From: Deinandra increscens subsp. villosa
Taxonomy: Eukaryota; Streptophyta; Magnoliopsida; Asterales; Asteraceae
Assembly: GCA_039602395.1 (NCBI GenBank)
Contig: JBCNJP010000038.1
Span: forward strand, 310,001 to 374,000
DNA length: 64,000 bases
Direction: 5' to 3'
Shown here: piece by piece, positions 20,478 to 31,143 of the stretch
How positions within the stretch are numbered: position 1 is the stretch's first letter
Layout of the letters: every line of letters starts with the position of its first letter
The notes under the pieces: generated by a model
Databases searched by the model: none
What the model saw: only the letters and a program-made list of their open reading frames with translations
What the model was told of the DNA's origin: nothing
Translations under genes and position numbers: made by a program

Positions 20478-20977
20478 NNNNNNNNNNNNNNNNNNNNNNN
20501 NNNNNNNNNNNNNNNNNNNNNNNNNNNNNNNNNNNNNNNNNNNNNNNNNNNNNNNNNNNNNNNNNNNNNNNNNNNNNNNNNNNNNNNNNNNNNNNNNNNN
20601 NNNNNNNNNNNNNNNNNNNNNNNNNNNNNNNNNNNNNNNNNNNNNNNNNNNNNNNNNNNNNNNNNNNNNNNNNNNNNNNNNNNNNNNNNNNNNNNNNNNN
20701 NNNNNNNNNNNNNNNNNNNNNNNNNNNNNNNNNNNNNNNNNNNNNNNNNNNNNNNNNNNNNNNNNNNNNNNNNNNNNNNNNNNNNNNNNNNNNNNNNNNN
20801 NNNNNNNNNNNNNNNNNNNNNNNNNNNNNNNNNNNNNNNNNNNNNNNNNNNNNNNNNNNNNNNNNNNNNNNNNNNNNNNNNNNNNNNNNNNNNNNNNNNN
20901 NNNNNNNNNNNNNNNNNNNNNNNNNNNNNNNNNNNNNNNNNNNNNNNNNNNNNNNNNNNNNNNNNNNNNNNNNNNNN
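20478..20977. other. Assembly gap, 500 N
   Basis: Exactly 500 N, so probably a placeholder of unknown true size. The right side begins in mid-RNase H of a copia element whose other 8 kb or so is absent, so the real gap is likely larger. Confidence 0.97.
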
Positions 20978-21208
20978 ATAGATAATTTTGCTGCTATATG
21001 TATCACTAAGAACCCCGTGCATCACTCTAAAACTAAACATATAGACATCCGATATCATTTCATTCGTGATTGTTATGAGAAACACTTGATTGATTTGCAA
21101 AAGATCCACACTGATTTTCAAAAAGCGGACCTTTTCACTAAGGCGTTTGACAAAACCCGCTTTCGATATCTTTTGCAAATCAACGGCATACAAAAAATTC
21201 ATGCTTAG
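20978..21208 (+). pseudogene. pol: Ty1/copia RNase H C-terminus (SIRE/Maximus-like)
   Basis: The open frame entering from the gap reads ...HHSKTKHIDIRYHFIRDCYE and later QKADLFTKAFDKTRFRYLL, then stops at 21206. This is the end of the copia RNase H domain (the KHIDIR(Y/H)HFIRD and ADLFTKA motifs). The terminal motif set and the following GGGGGAGAAAA purine tract suggest the SIRE/Maximus lineage. It is truncated on its N-terminal side by the gap. The frame itself is open to its natural stop. Confidence 0.85.
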
Positions 21209-21696
21209 TAATTATCGGTTTATCAAGTTTTTACCTTTAATTGCATTTTTCTTTTAGTTTGTTTTCTGTTTCTTAAAAAAAAATTCAAAAATAGTGTTTT
21301 GTATTTTGGGGGAGAAAATCAGAAAAGCATAAAAAAAATGAAAAATGCAAAAAGCATAAATAAAAAAATTTGAAAAACGCAAAATGAGAAATTGATCCGA
21401 CCAAGTGAGAAATGATATTACATCAGCGTATGTTATCAACCCTGGATAAAGTAGAAATAAAGGTTGTAGGTGCTTGTTTTGGCTAGTTGAATGCGTAAAG
21501 GCAAATCTGATATATGCTAGTATGATATAAACTTAAAATTTCTGCTTGATAACTGTGAGGCACATCAAGATGGATGTTGTGTAATTTTGGCAAATAAAAA
21601 ATGAAAATAGCAAAAACAGAATAAGAGATGTTCTGGTGTATGCATGTTTTCATTTTTCAAAAATTTCAACTTGTTTGATTTTCTTTATTTTGTCAA

Positions 21697-21935
21697 ACGA
21701 TCGGCCTTTCTCTAAGTATCGAAAGATCGACCTGATTGGTGTTCATTTGACGTTCTGCTTTATTTTCTTTGGTGTTTCGTATAATCCATCGGTCTTTCTC
21801 TACGTGTATGTGAGTACCGACCTGATTGTTGTTGGATTATACAACTTCTATTTTATTTTCTATTTCTTATTTACCTAAACAATCGGACTTTCTCTGCGTG
21901 CCTACCAGCCGACCTGATTGTTGTTTGTTTAGGGT
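21697..21935 (+). repeat. Three CGACCTGATTG repeats in SIRE-like LTR
   Basis: Blocks of the form (A/C)ATCGG(C/T/A)CTTTCTCT...CGACCTGATTG(G/T)TGTT occur three times about 90-110 bases apart. Each begins with a sequence that is roughly the inverse of its end. Related blocks are on the minus strand at about 55645-55705. Confidence 0.7.
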
Positions 21936-22776
21936 TCTTCTTTCTTTTTGCATGAAACACCATGGACGATAAATCTCTTTTGAAATTTAAATTCTGTGAA
22001 AAGTATAAAAATAGAATAAGTCAGATTGCCAGTATTTCGGATTGTGTGGGCTATCATATTTTCAATGCTTGATTAAATCATATCTTAACATATCAGAAAG
22101 CTATAAAAATTGATCTGCCTGAACTAAAATAAACTAAAAAGTTATATTCTCTGCCTACTTGACTTGCATGCTGATTAAAATTGAAATTGAAGTGTGTCTG
22201 ATACATATTGTCTGATATGATCTCGCGTCTGGATCTTTATCGCAAAAATTTAAGTTATTAGGCTTTTCAATTCTGTTTTTTCATTTCTGTTTGGTTATTT
22301 GTTTTTGAATGTCTGAAAATTTCAAAAAGATTTTAGGTGTGTTTTAGCATAATCTTGTAAAAATCCAAAAATATTTTCGATGTGTTTAAAAAATTTATAA
22401 AAATCAAAAGGATTTTGTTTCTATTTTATTTTTGATCAACCGATAGTGAAAAACCAAAATTATGCCGGATACAACCAAATGGACTTGAAATCAGAAAGTT
22501 CATCATTGAATTTAACAAAGTTTGTTGCAAATTGACAAAATTTAAAACTTTTAGGGTTCAATTTGAAGATTCTTCAAAATTCAGGGTTTAATTTGAAAAT
22601 TTTGGAAAATGTCCTAACTCTAAGTTCGGACATCCGAACTTTAGGTTCGGATTGTCCGAAGTTCAAGTTCGGACAGCATTCGGATGGGCCGAAGATATAG
22701 TTCGAAAAGGGTTTGGAGAAGTTCTTCGACCGAACATGGAGTTCGGATAGAGTTCGGACAGCCGAACCTCTCAGGC

Positions 22777-22784
22777 TATAAATA
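22777..22784 (+). promoter_or_regulatory. TATA box (TATAAATA) of SIRE-like LTR
   Basis: CTATAAATAG lies downstream of a GTTCGGA-rich U3-like stretch. The minus-strand relative has TATAAATA at 54879-54886 in the same relative position. The decayed ORF 22792-23868 begins just downstream. Confidence 0.65.
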
Positions 22785-22791
22785 GCCAAAC

Positions 22792-23868
22792 TTGAAGTTC
22801 GGACGTTCACTAGTTCTCATTCTCACGAACTCTTACCGAACCTCTGCCAAATTCAGACGTGCACCTGAGAAATATGAATCATCTGAACCAGTGTCTGAGG
22901 AAGATATTTTTGAAGAAGAAATTGAGGATGAAGATATCACCGAAGAGGAGTATCCAGATCTATACTCCATTTTCAACAACAATGATCAGACTGGTGATGA
23001 TTTTGAAGTATTTTCCAAAGATAAAGGTGTTGAAACTGAAGAGAGATGGAAAAAGAAAGAGGCTGAAAAACCTGATGATCCGATTGCTAAAGAGGCAAAG
23101 CAACAAAACGAACGATGGATGTTCAATGAATACATGGAGACATTTCATGCAAATTATGTTCCTCCTCCAAAGCCAATCAAGTAAACAATGCATGTAAGGT
23201 TTAAGGGTCAAGCATCAAGTGAAATTATCAGTTGGATGTATGCTGAAAGTCTTAGGTGCTATGGGATTAAACATCAACATGGAATTCAATATTTCAAGAA
23301 TGCACGAGACTTTGATAGTTTACCGGTTTGGGATGTTCGGGAGCTTACACAAAAGCCTTTCTGCAATTATGGTAATGACTGTAGGGTTTCTACTTCAAGA
23401 ATCAAATTGAGAAAGAATGTTCTTTTGGATTTTAATTTCTGAAACCTCAAAGACTGAAGAGGCGTAGACATCCGACCAAAATTCATAAGAGAACCAGGAA
23501 GAAGCTGATAATACTTATCTTCAAAACAAAGCCTAATGTGATGAAGAAGATTCCGTTGATGAAAATGGAATTAGATTTCATTCAAGATTTGAAGTGGTGG
23601 TATTATAATGAGAAGACGGGTGAAGCTGTGATAGTGCTGAAGAAAGACAACAGAGTTGTGAAGGTCTATGACCCGATGTGGTTGATTAACTTATCAAAAG
23701 CTAATATAGATGTGTTGTATCACAATTAAATCCTGTTTCATCCAGATTATATGGATCAGGCTTTGCAGTTTCAAAGGGTGATACGAATATGCTTTGCGTT
23801 CAACATTTATGCTGGGCACAATCATCAGAATACTTGGACTGTTATGGAGACTGAAGCTGAAAACTGAC
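22792..23868 (+). pseudogene. Decayed accessory ORF inside SIRE-like LTR, unknown function
   Basis: An acidic N-terminal part (PVSEEDIFEEEIEDEDITEE) runs from 22792 or a later ATG (22874) to a TAA at 23182. The same frame resumes to 23442 with SEIISWMYAESLRCYGI and YFKNARDFDSLPVWDVREL. After a frameshift a basic part follows (RRRHPTKIHKRTRKK, to 23727), then DLKWWYYNEKTGEAVIVL and KVYDPMWLINLS. After another stop the frame continues with DQALQFQRVIRICF to 23868. The total is about 330 codons with two in-frame stops and one shift. The order acidic, structured, basic, conserved-looking domain suggests a real protein before decay. I do not recognise the family; it is not a standard Gag, Pol or Env domain known to me. 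Confidence 0.55.
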
Positions 23869-24257
23869 AAAGACTGACCAACATTTGCCAAGGGCGAGTT
23901 TGTTGATACCTGCAGAAGGCAAGATGCTGGATCAGACAATGTTTTGAAGATGTCAAGATTTCAACTTTACCCTAGTGGCCGAATCCTGTCCGAACCCTAG
24001 CCGAACTGCAGCCGAACTGCAGGTTCGTACAGGCTGTAGAGTTCGGACAATGGGGTCTAATAAATATGTCGTTAGGTTTGAAATTTTGTAATCAATTTTC
24101 TTACGTGTGTGTTTTCCAAAGTGTTTAGCTCTGAGTCTTATCTGTAATCTGATCTTAATTGAGAATAAGATTGAGCATTATTTATACGTGTTTGTCATTG
24201 AATTGTTTACACAAATGTTTACGAGTTGATCACGATCCACCCGCTCACGCACTTTCA

Positions 24258-26147
24258 ATAAAAGAAATTTCAAATACTTTTCATGTAAACAGTTGAATAT
24301 ATAACATTGTATGTATGTCAGCCCGAAAACAGTAAAACATTTGAAACATTTAAAAGTGGGCTCATAGAACTCACCATATTCTCTTAAGCAATTTAGTTCA
24401 GTCAGAACCTCCTTTGTGTCTTCCAATTAAACCTATTTTCGTATTGTATGGCATTAACGCAAGGTTTTATATAATAAACACTTCCTATGTTTATTTTAAC
24501 TCTTTTTTATCTTAATAATACTTAATTATTAAGCTTATTCGTTTTAAAGGTCAAAATGACCAAAATGCCATTTAGGCAGTTATCCTTTCCTTTTAATGAT
24601 AATATGAAGACACGCATTCGTATAAGTAGAAGCACACTCCGGGATCGTTTAATTAGGTATGCCAGGTCCCATTTGGGATTTATGCGACACCCTCGCTTTG
24701 CCAGAATCTCCAGTGTACAACGCCTACCCTTCTCTGCCCGCACGAACTTCTAAGTACCCGAATAACTCGGTATATTATTTTCTTATCATTTCTCACTTTT
24801 TAGACCATGAATATTAGATAGATATATAAACATGTTAGTATATTAAAAATCAAGTCCCAATACATCCCAGATTATTTTATATTAAATAATCTTATTTCAA
24901 AACCCTAATTTCCTGTTTTTCTCGTTTCTTTATCAAAACTCTTAAAAACCAACTTAGGGTATTATTCATTATAACATTTTATAACATACCTTAAAATATC
25001 AAATCTTAATTCAACCCCGTCTGCCCAATTTCGGCAGAACAACGTTATGAAAACCCTAATTTTGACCCGTTTACAAAATCAATACCAAATCTTTTCCAAT
25101 TGTGAAATAAACATAGAGCTTTCTTAAAATACATTATTTTAGGATTGCCTACAAAAATTTAGACCTTAGTTCCGAACCGATCACCCAATTTTGGCAAAGC
25201 AAGCTCAAGAACCCTAATTTTAACACATTTTTAGAAAACATACTTAGATATAATGTTATCAAAAACTGAAAGAGGTTATTGTTAAGCATACCTAATGAAG
25301 CATAACTGCAGAATTTGTGCTCCTAACTCCAAACGATCGGGTCGAATTTGATAGTAGAAGGTTGTGGCTCTTTATAGGGTTTTTAGAGTGAAGAATCAAG
25401 AAATTGGTGAGTTAGATTTGATCTTATGCTCCACTATTTATACTGCTTAGGGTCGCCTAGGGTTGCTACACGTCGTGGGATGACTATTTCGACCGAAATC
25501 GATACCTAAGCTAGTCAATTTCGTCAAAACGTGAAGAACAAGTTGAGTTTATGGCTGAATATGGTCGCCAGAAGGGTCGCAGTACGCAAGGGTGGGGGGG
25601 GGGGCTGGGTCTTTGCGATATGCCCTGGACTTTCAGGAATGACAGTTTTGGTCCCTCTACTTTATATAACATTTTAACCCCCAAACTTCTACGGAACTGT
25701 TATTTTAAGCTTAAAAACATTATGCGGCATATTTATAAAAGTTTCTAAGGCTCGGGATACGCCCGATGATATACGTATACATAGGTATATATATATATAT
25801 ATATATTTACATATCTTTTACTAATTTACGTTTTAGCCCCTCAAACTTTGTAATACTTATTATTTTATGTCATGCATCAGTTTAAGATACATTTTCAATA
25901 CCCTCTAAGCCTCGGGACACTTATAATTATTATTTTACTATCTAAACACGTATTTGCACGTATATCTTTAATTAAAGCACATATACAAGATATAATCATT
26001 CATGTCTCACCATTTTTAAACCCGTTCATCATGTAAACGCGTGTTTATGCATGTAATATCATTTCCTAACACGTATTTATAATAAAGGCATATATGTAAA
26101 CATATTAAGATACGTAGTTACCTAGACGTGAATATTGGGGTGTTAAA
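24258..26147 (-). repeat. 3' LTR (truncated) of decayed minus-strand Ty3/gypsy element
   Basis: This segment matches 37130-38986 in the same orientation, from ATTTCAAATACTTTTCATG to the end. In a spot check of about 240 aligned bases I counted about 20 differences. The left 1.1 kb of the LTR (as seen at 35997-37120) is missing, because the SIRE-like element ends here at 24257. The right end TGTTAAA is a mutated TGTTACA and abuts a polypurine tract. It contains an (AT)n run near 25787-25806. Confidence 0.88.
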
Positions 26148-26164
26148 ACTCTCTTCCCCTTAAA
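26148..26164 (-). promoter_or_regulatory. Polypurine tract of minus-strand Ty3/gypsy
   Basis: On the minus strand TTAAGGGGAAGAGAG lies directly before the LTR. It is preceded by the TTCGAGGACGAAACC block commonly seen upstream of the PPT in plant gypsy elements. Confidence 0.75.
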
Positions 26165-26204
26165 AGGTTTCGTCCTCGAAACTTGCTCAACTCGAGAATA
26201 ACTC

Positions 26205-29200
26205 GGGATGAGACTCCTTCATTTCATCTTCCCTTTCCCAAGTTAAATCAGAACCTTTCCTGTGCATCCACTACACTCTAACTATAGGAACTACTTTATT
26301 TCGAAGCCTCCTCTCACTGTGATCTAGAATCGCAACTGGCCATTCTATATAGGATAATTTGTCATCTACTTCTATTTCCTCAAGCGGCACAATTTCTGAC
26401 TCATCTGACACGCACTTTCTCAAGTGTGATACATGGAATGTTGGGTGGATCCCAAACAATTTCTCAAGTAGGTCTAAACGATAAGCCACCTTTCCGACAC
26501 GTTGGAAAGTCTGAAGGGTCTAACGAACCTTGGACCTAGCATACCTCCCTTGCAAAACCGGATAACGTTCTTCCATTGAGAAACTTTAAACAGGACATAG
26601 TCTCCAACTTGGAACTCGATTGGCCTTTGTCTTTTGTCAGCATAAGACTTCTGTCGATCCTATGCTGCCTTCAATCGTGCCTTAATTAGATCAATATCGT
26701 GAGCCATATTCTCGACCAATTCTTTACTTCCTATTTCCCGCTGGCCGACTTAACCCCAACATACGGGAGTTCTGCATTTCCTACCGTACAACATCTCGTA
26801 AGGTAGCATACCTATAGTTGAAATGATAGCTGTTGTTGTAGGAGAACTATGCTGATGGTAGGTGATCATTCCAGCTTCCTCCAAAGTCGATTATACAAGC
26901 ACGTAGCATATCCTCCAGAGTATGAATTATTCTTTCGCTTTGGCCGTCTGTCTGAGGATGATACGCCATGCTAATGTGCAATCTTGCACCCATATTCTCG
27001 TGAAATTTCTTCTAGAAACGTGAAGTAAACCGAGTGTTCGTATCTGAAATGATAGACACTAGTACTCCGTAACGTACGATAATTTCTTTCACGAAAATAT
27101 TGGCTAACTTCTCTGAAGAATGCCTCTCGCGAATAGGTAGGAAGTGAGCACTCTTTATTAATCTATATACTATCACCCAAATGGTGTCATAACCTTTAGC
27201 TATTTTTCTGTAGCTTGGTTATGAAATCCGTGGTGATATGTTCCCATTTCTACTCTGGCAATTCTAAGGGCTGCAACTTCCTGTACGGTTAATGATGTTT
27301 GGCTTTAACCTTAACGTAGGTTAAACATTTATTCACGTACTGCATGACGTTGAATTTCATTCCTGGCCACAGTAGTCTCTCTTCAGATCTTGGTACATCT
27401 TTATCGAACCTGGATGGATTCAGTAACGTGACTTGTGTGCTTCATCCATTACCTTGCTACGAAATCCACTAGTGAGTGGTACCCACATTCTACCAAATCG
27501 AATCTTCATGCCGTACTCATATTCTTCTAGGCTTTCAGTCTAGCCTACTATTTGTTCGTTCTTGACATTTTCTCTCTTGAGGGCTTCATGCTGCTCCCTA
27601 CGAAGTTGGATAAGAAAATCAGGAGTAACTATTAATCTATATGACTTTTCCTGAAAAAAAGCGGATGTTCCTCCTTCCTGCTTAAAGCGTCTGCATCTAC
27701 GTTTGCTTTTCCAGGATGATACATGATCTCAAGGTCGTTGTCTTTGATTGATTCCAGCTACCTACGCTGCCTTATATTAAGATCCTTCTGCTCGAAGAAG
27801 TACTTCTGGCTCTTATGATCAGTGTTGATGGTGCATTTTACTCCATATAAATAATGTCTCCAGATTTTTAGAGCAAACACAACGGCTGCCAACTCACATT
27901 TGTCTCATGAGGTTTTAGCTATCATGATGCGTAGGAAACTACTTTACCTCGTTGCACCAACACACAACCTAAACCTAAATAAGAAGCATCAGAGTAAACT
28001 ACCAAATTAGCAGGCCCATCCAGCAAAGTGAATACCGGTGCCTGAGTCAGTCTGGTTCTTAATTATTCGAAAGCCTTCTGCTGAATTAAACCCTAAACAA
28101 ACTTTATGTATTTCTTGCTAAACTTGGTCAGAGGCATCGCGGTCTTTGAATAGTCTTGAATGAACCTACGGTAATAACCGGCTAGGCCCAAGAATCTACG
28201 AAATGGCGTCTTTGGCAGTTTGCAGCTCATTATTGTTTCTATCTTGGAAGGATATATGAGAACACCATCTGCGTTTATAATGTGACTAAGGAATTGCACT
28301 TCCCTTAGCCAAAAGGCACATTTGGAAAATTTAGCATACAATTTCTCCTTCCTTAAGGTCTCTAGCACTTCCTTCAGATGCATGGCGTGGTCAGTCTCGC
28401 TCCTGGAATAGATTAGAATGTCATCTATGAACACGATCATGAATCGGTCCAACATAGGTTGGCATACTCTATTCATGAGGTCTATGAATGTTGCAGGTGC
28501 ATTAGTCAACCCAAAAGACATTACCAGGAACTCGTAATAACCAAATCGCATTTGAAAGGCCGTTTTGGGAATGTCTTCGTCTTTAACCTTTAATTGGTGA
28601 TAACCTGACCGCATATCGATTTTGGAAAACCAACTCGCTTCTTGTAGCTGATCAAATAAGTCACCGATTCTTGGCAGCGGATATCTGTTCTTTATCGTCA
28701 GTTTATTCAGCTCCCTGTAGTCAATGCACGTTCTCAGGCTTCCGTCTTTTTTTTTCACTAATAGAACCGGAGCACCCCACGGTGAGATACTCGGTCTGAT
28801 GAAACCCTTGTCAAGCAACTCTTGCAGTTGTGAGATTAGTTCCTTTATTTCGGATAGAGCTAATCGATACGGTGTCTTGTTTACGGGTTTGGCTCACGGT
28901 ACAAAGTCAATTCCAAACTTTATTTCACGTTCAGGAGGAATGCTCGGCAGGTCTTCTGGGAATACGTCAGGAAATTGGTTTACTACCGGCACATCCTTCA
29001 TCTCCTTTGATTTTACGTTCGAGTCAATGGTGTAAGCTAAGAACGACTCACACCCGTTACTCAAGAACTTTCGCGCTTTAATCATGGAAATGATCTTCAC
29101 TGCAGAACTGTTACGATCTCCATAAACGGATAAGACGTCTCCAATTGGCACTCAAATCTGAACCTTCTTCTGATTACATATAATTTGCATGTCGTTCTCC

Positions 29201-30660
29201 GCGAGCCATCCATTCCTAATACGATGTCAAAACCGGCTCAAGTCATAGGGAATAATCTTAATAGACAATTTATGTTCTTCTAATTCTATCAGGCAATTAT
29301 CTATCATATCAGAAATTTTAAAACTTTTTCCTAAGGCAGTCTCGACTTCGAAAGGTTTCTCGGCCCTAATAGTCGGTCTATCGAGTAATACACATAATTC
29401 ATGTGATACAAAGCTTCTACTAGCACCAGAGATCAAATAGCACAGTCGCAGGCACATTATTGACGAGGAACGTACCTGAAACTACATCAGGTGTCACTTT
29501 TGCCACATCAATAGTTATCGTATATGCTCTACCCCTAGCCTTCAGGATTTCAATTGCTCGTAGTGGTTCTGGATTCTTCATTAACTTGGGACAGTTTGGT
29601 TTGATATGTCCCGGCTCTCCATATCTAAACCATTTCTTCAACTCCGGATAGTTGGTGGAGATGCGACCTTCCTTCCCGCACTTGTAACAGTTGCTCGATC
29701 CCAATCTGTAGTCTCCAAATTGATTTTTGTTGCACTTTGCGCATTTTGGCTTGCCGCCTCGAGAATCATTCCTCGGCTTCTTACGATGACCTCCATCAAA
29801 CTTCCTCGAACCTCCACTTGCCTCACTCCAATTTCTTTTGTGCTCTCCTGGTCTTCCTCCCTCACCGTATTCTTCATCGTAAACTATAGCGCTAAGATCG
29901 ATTACCTCCTCGTAAGTCCTAGGAGCATGAGGTTTCACTATCTTCCGTATTTCTGCAGGAAGAGCCTGCACGTATCGCTTCACTTTCTTCGCCTCCGGTG
30001 TCACCATCCTAGGCACTAACCTCGCCATTTCATCAAACCTTATTGTAAACTCCTGATGAGTTGCATTTCCGAATTCCAACCTCAGAAAGTTGGATTCAAT
30101 TTCTCAGGCTCGTTCTTCGGACATAACTTATTCATCACCCGAGTCTTCAGATCGTTCCACCGCATTGCAGCAACGGCTTCTTCACCTTGGGACTTTAAGA
30201 CCATGTCCCACTAAAACTGTGCTCCACCAAAAACGGAATGAGCTGCGTATTTCACAGCTTGATCTACACAGCATTCACTAATTCCAATGACAACTTCCAT
30301 CTCTCGTATCTAGCGAATTGTTAAACCAGCATCTCTTTTTCCTTCGAACGAAGGAAGCTTGCATCCACTGAAGGGTTTGAACGAACAGCCTCGACCTGCA
30401 TCCGCATTAGCACCATTGTTTCCACCGTTAGCTCCTCCAGCACCGACTCCACCCGCTCTGGCAACTCCTTGAAGCCGAGCTATTAGGTTAGGCATTACAG
30501 CCTGGAACGCGTTTTCTACTTCCGCAGGTATCGTGGCTCGTTGCTCCTTAGTAAAGACGTTTCCTCCTCCAGCATTATTGGGTTCAGGATCGACTTGAGC
30601 ACGCCTCCCAGAACCCGCTGGTCTGTCGACTCTTCTATCGCCTTGTCCTTCTCTTACCAT
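26205..30660 (-). pseudogene. gag-pol: Decayed Ty3/gypsy gag-pol (chromodomain type)
   Basis: Read on the minus strand from 30660: the gag N-terminus (30660-30310, ending with CSFKPFSGCKLPSFEGK); gag and zinc knuckles (30079-29420, with CYKCGKEG and a second knuckle that has lost Cys residues); protease remnant (29457-29227, SGASRSFVSHE). Reverse transcriptase is at 28818-28093 (GFIRPSISPWGAPVLLVKKK and FIDDILIYS intact). RNase H and integrase are shattered between about 28090 and 26500. The tail (26489-26205) has the HPTFHVSHLRK motif and a chromodomain-like end (VPIVRV, a TAG, then WMHRKGSDLTWE). Many stops and frameshifts fit the roughly 8-9 percent LTR divergence. It is an old, dead copy, probably a chromovirus. 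Confidence 0.88.
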
Positions 30661-30848
30661 GATCTAGAGACTTTTTAGAATTTATGTGAAGTCGAGTCTC
30701 TAAATTTTGAGGGCATGATGATTAGATAAGTGCAGACGTCATCATGCAATTACATAGTCATGATGCTCTCAAAACCCAGTTACTTTCATCACATTCCTCC
30801 CTAATTTAAACCGGTCTACTTCCCGCATTTTGGCCACATAATAGTTAG
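30661..30848 (-). other. Leader of the minus-strand Ty3/gypsy, inner part
   Basis: Sequence between the gag start (30660) and the copia insertion at 30849. It ends with GTTAG (30844-30848), the left target duplication of the copia element. The remaining leader is at 35748-35996. Confidence 0.75.
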
Positions 30849-31143
30849 TGTTAGATCAGAGGTATTTAGATCAAGTAAAAACAACAAGTATTTGGGACGA
30901 TTTTATGGTTTTATTCAAGAACTTCAAAGGTAACAATACTTGGAAAAGGAAATGGGAAAACCTGAATACATTAAAAGCCTACACCCTGCTGCTATTTACT
31001 AAGAAAAAAACAAAGCGAATAAAGATGCAACTACTCCCATGTGCTCCTGACTTTCAGCAACAAACTTACTGCTCCAAATTTCCCTCAACGTCCACTTTCC
31101 TGATTACTTGGTCAATTCTAGACCAAGTCTACATTAACCAACA
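30849..31143 (-). repeat. 3' LTR of copia element 1
   Basis: On the plus strand it reads TGTTAGATCAGAGG to ACATTAACCAACA, 295 bases, the same as 35453-35747 except at five positions. Confidence 0.95.

Larger units (their letters stand above)
21209..24257 (+). mobile_element. SIRE/Maximus-like 3' region and LTR with internal ORF
   Basis: After the pol stop comes a polypurine tract (TTTTGGGGGAGAAAA near 21307) and then LTR-like sequence to GCTCACGCACTTTCA at 24257. A related LTR lies on the minus strand at 54687-56250. Shared parts are the purine tract, a GATCAACCGA segment, runs of CAAAAAGATTTT(A/T)GGTGTGTTTT, a TATAAATA box, and the end block beginning GTGTGTTTT...CTCTGAGT. Between TATA (22777) and that end block (24107) this copy has about 1.3 kb; the minus-strand copy has about 70 bases. 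The 5' part of the element is missing at the gap. Confidence 0.7.

Noticed and set aside
20399..21202. Minus-strand and plus-strand ORFs crossing the first gap
   Set aside because: They exist only because N bases translate without stops.
28724..30019. Plus-strand ORFs opposite the decayed gypsy gag-pol
   Set aside because: Antisense shadows of the minus-strand RT and gag coding sequence.
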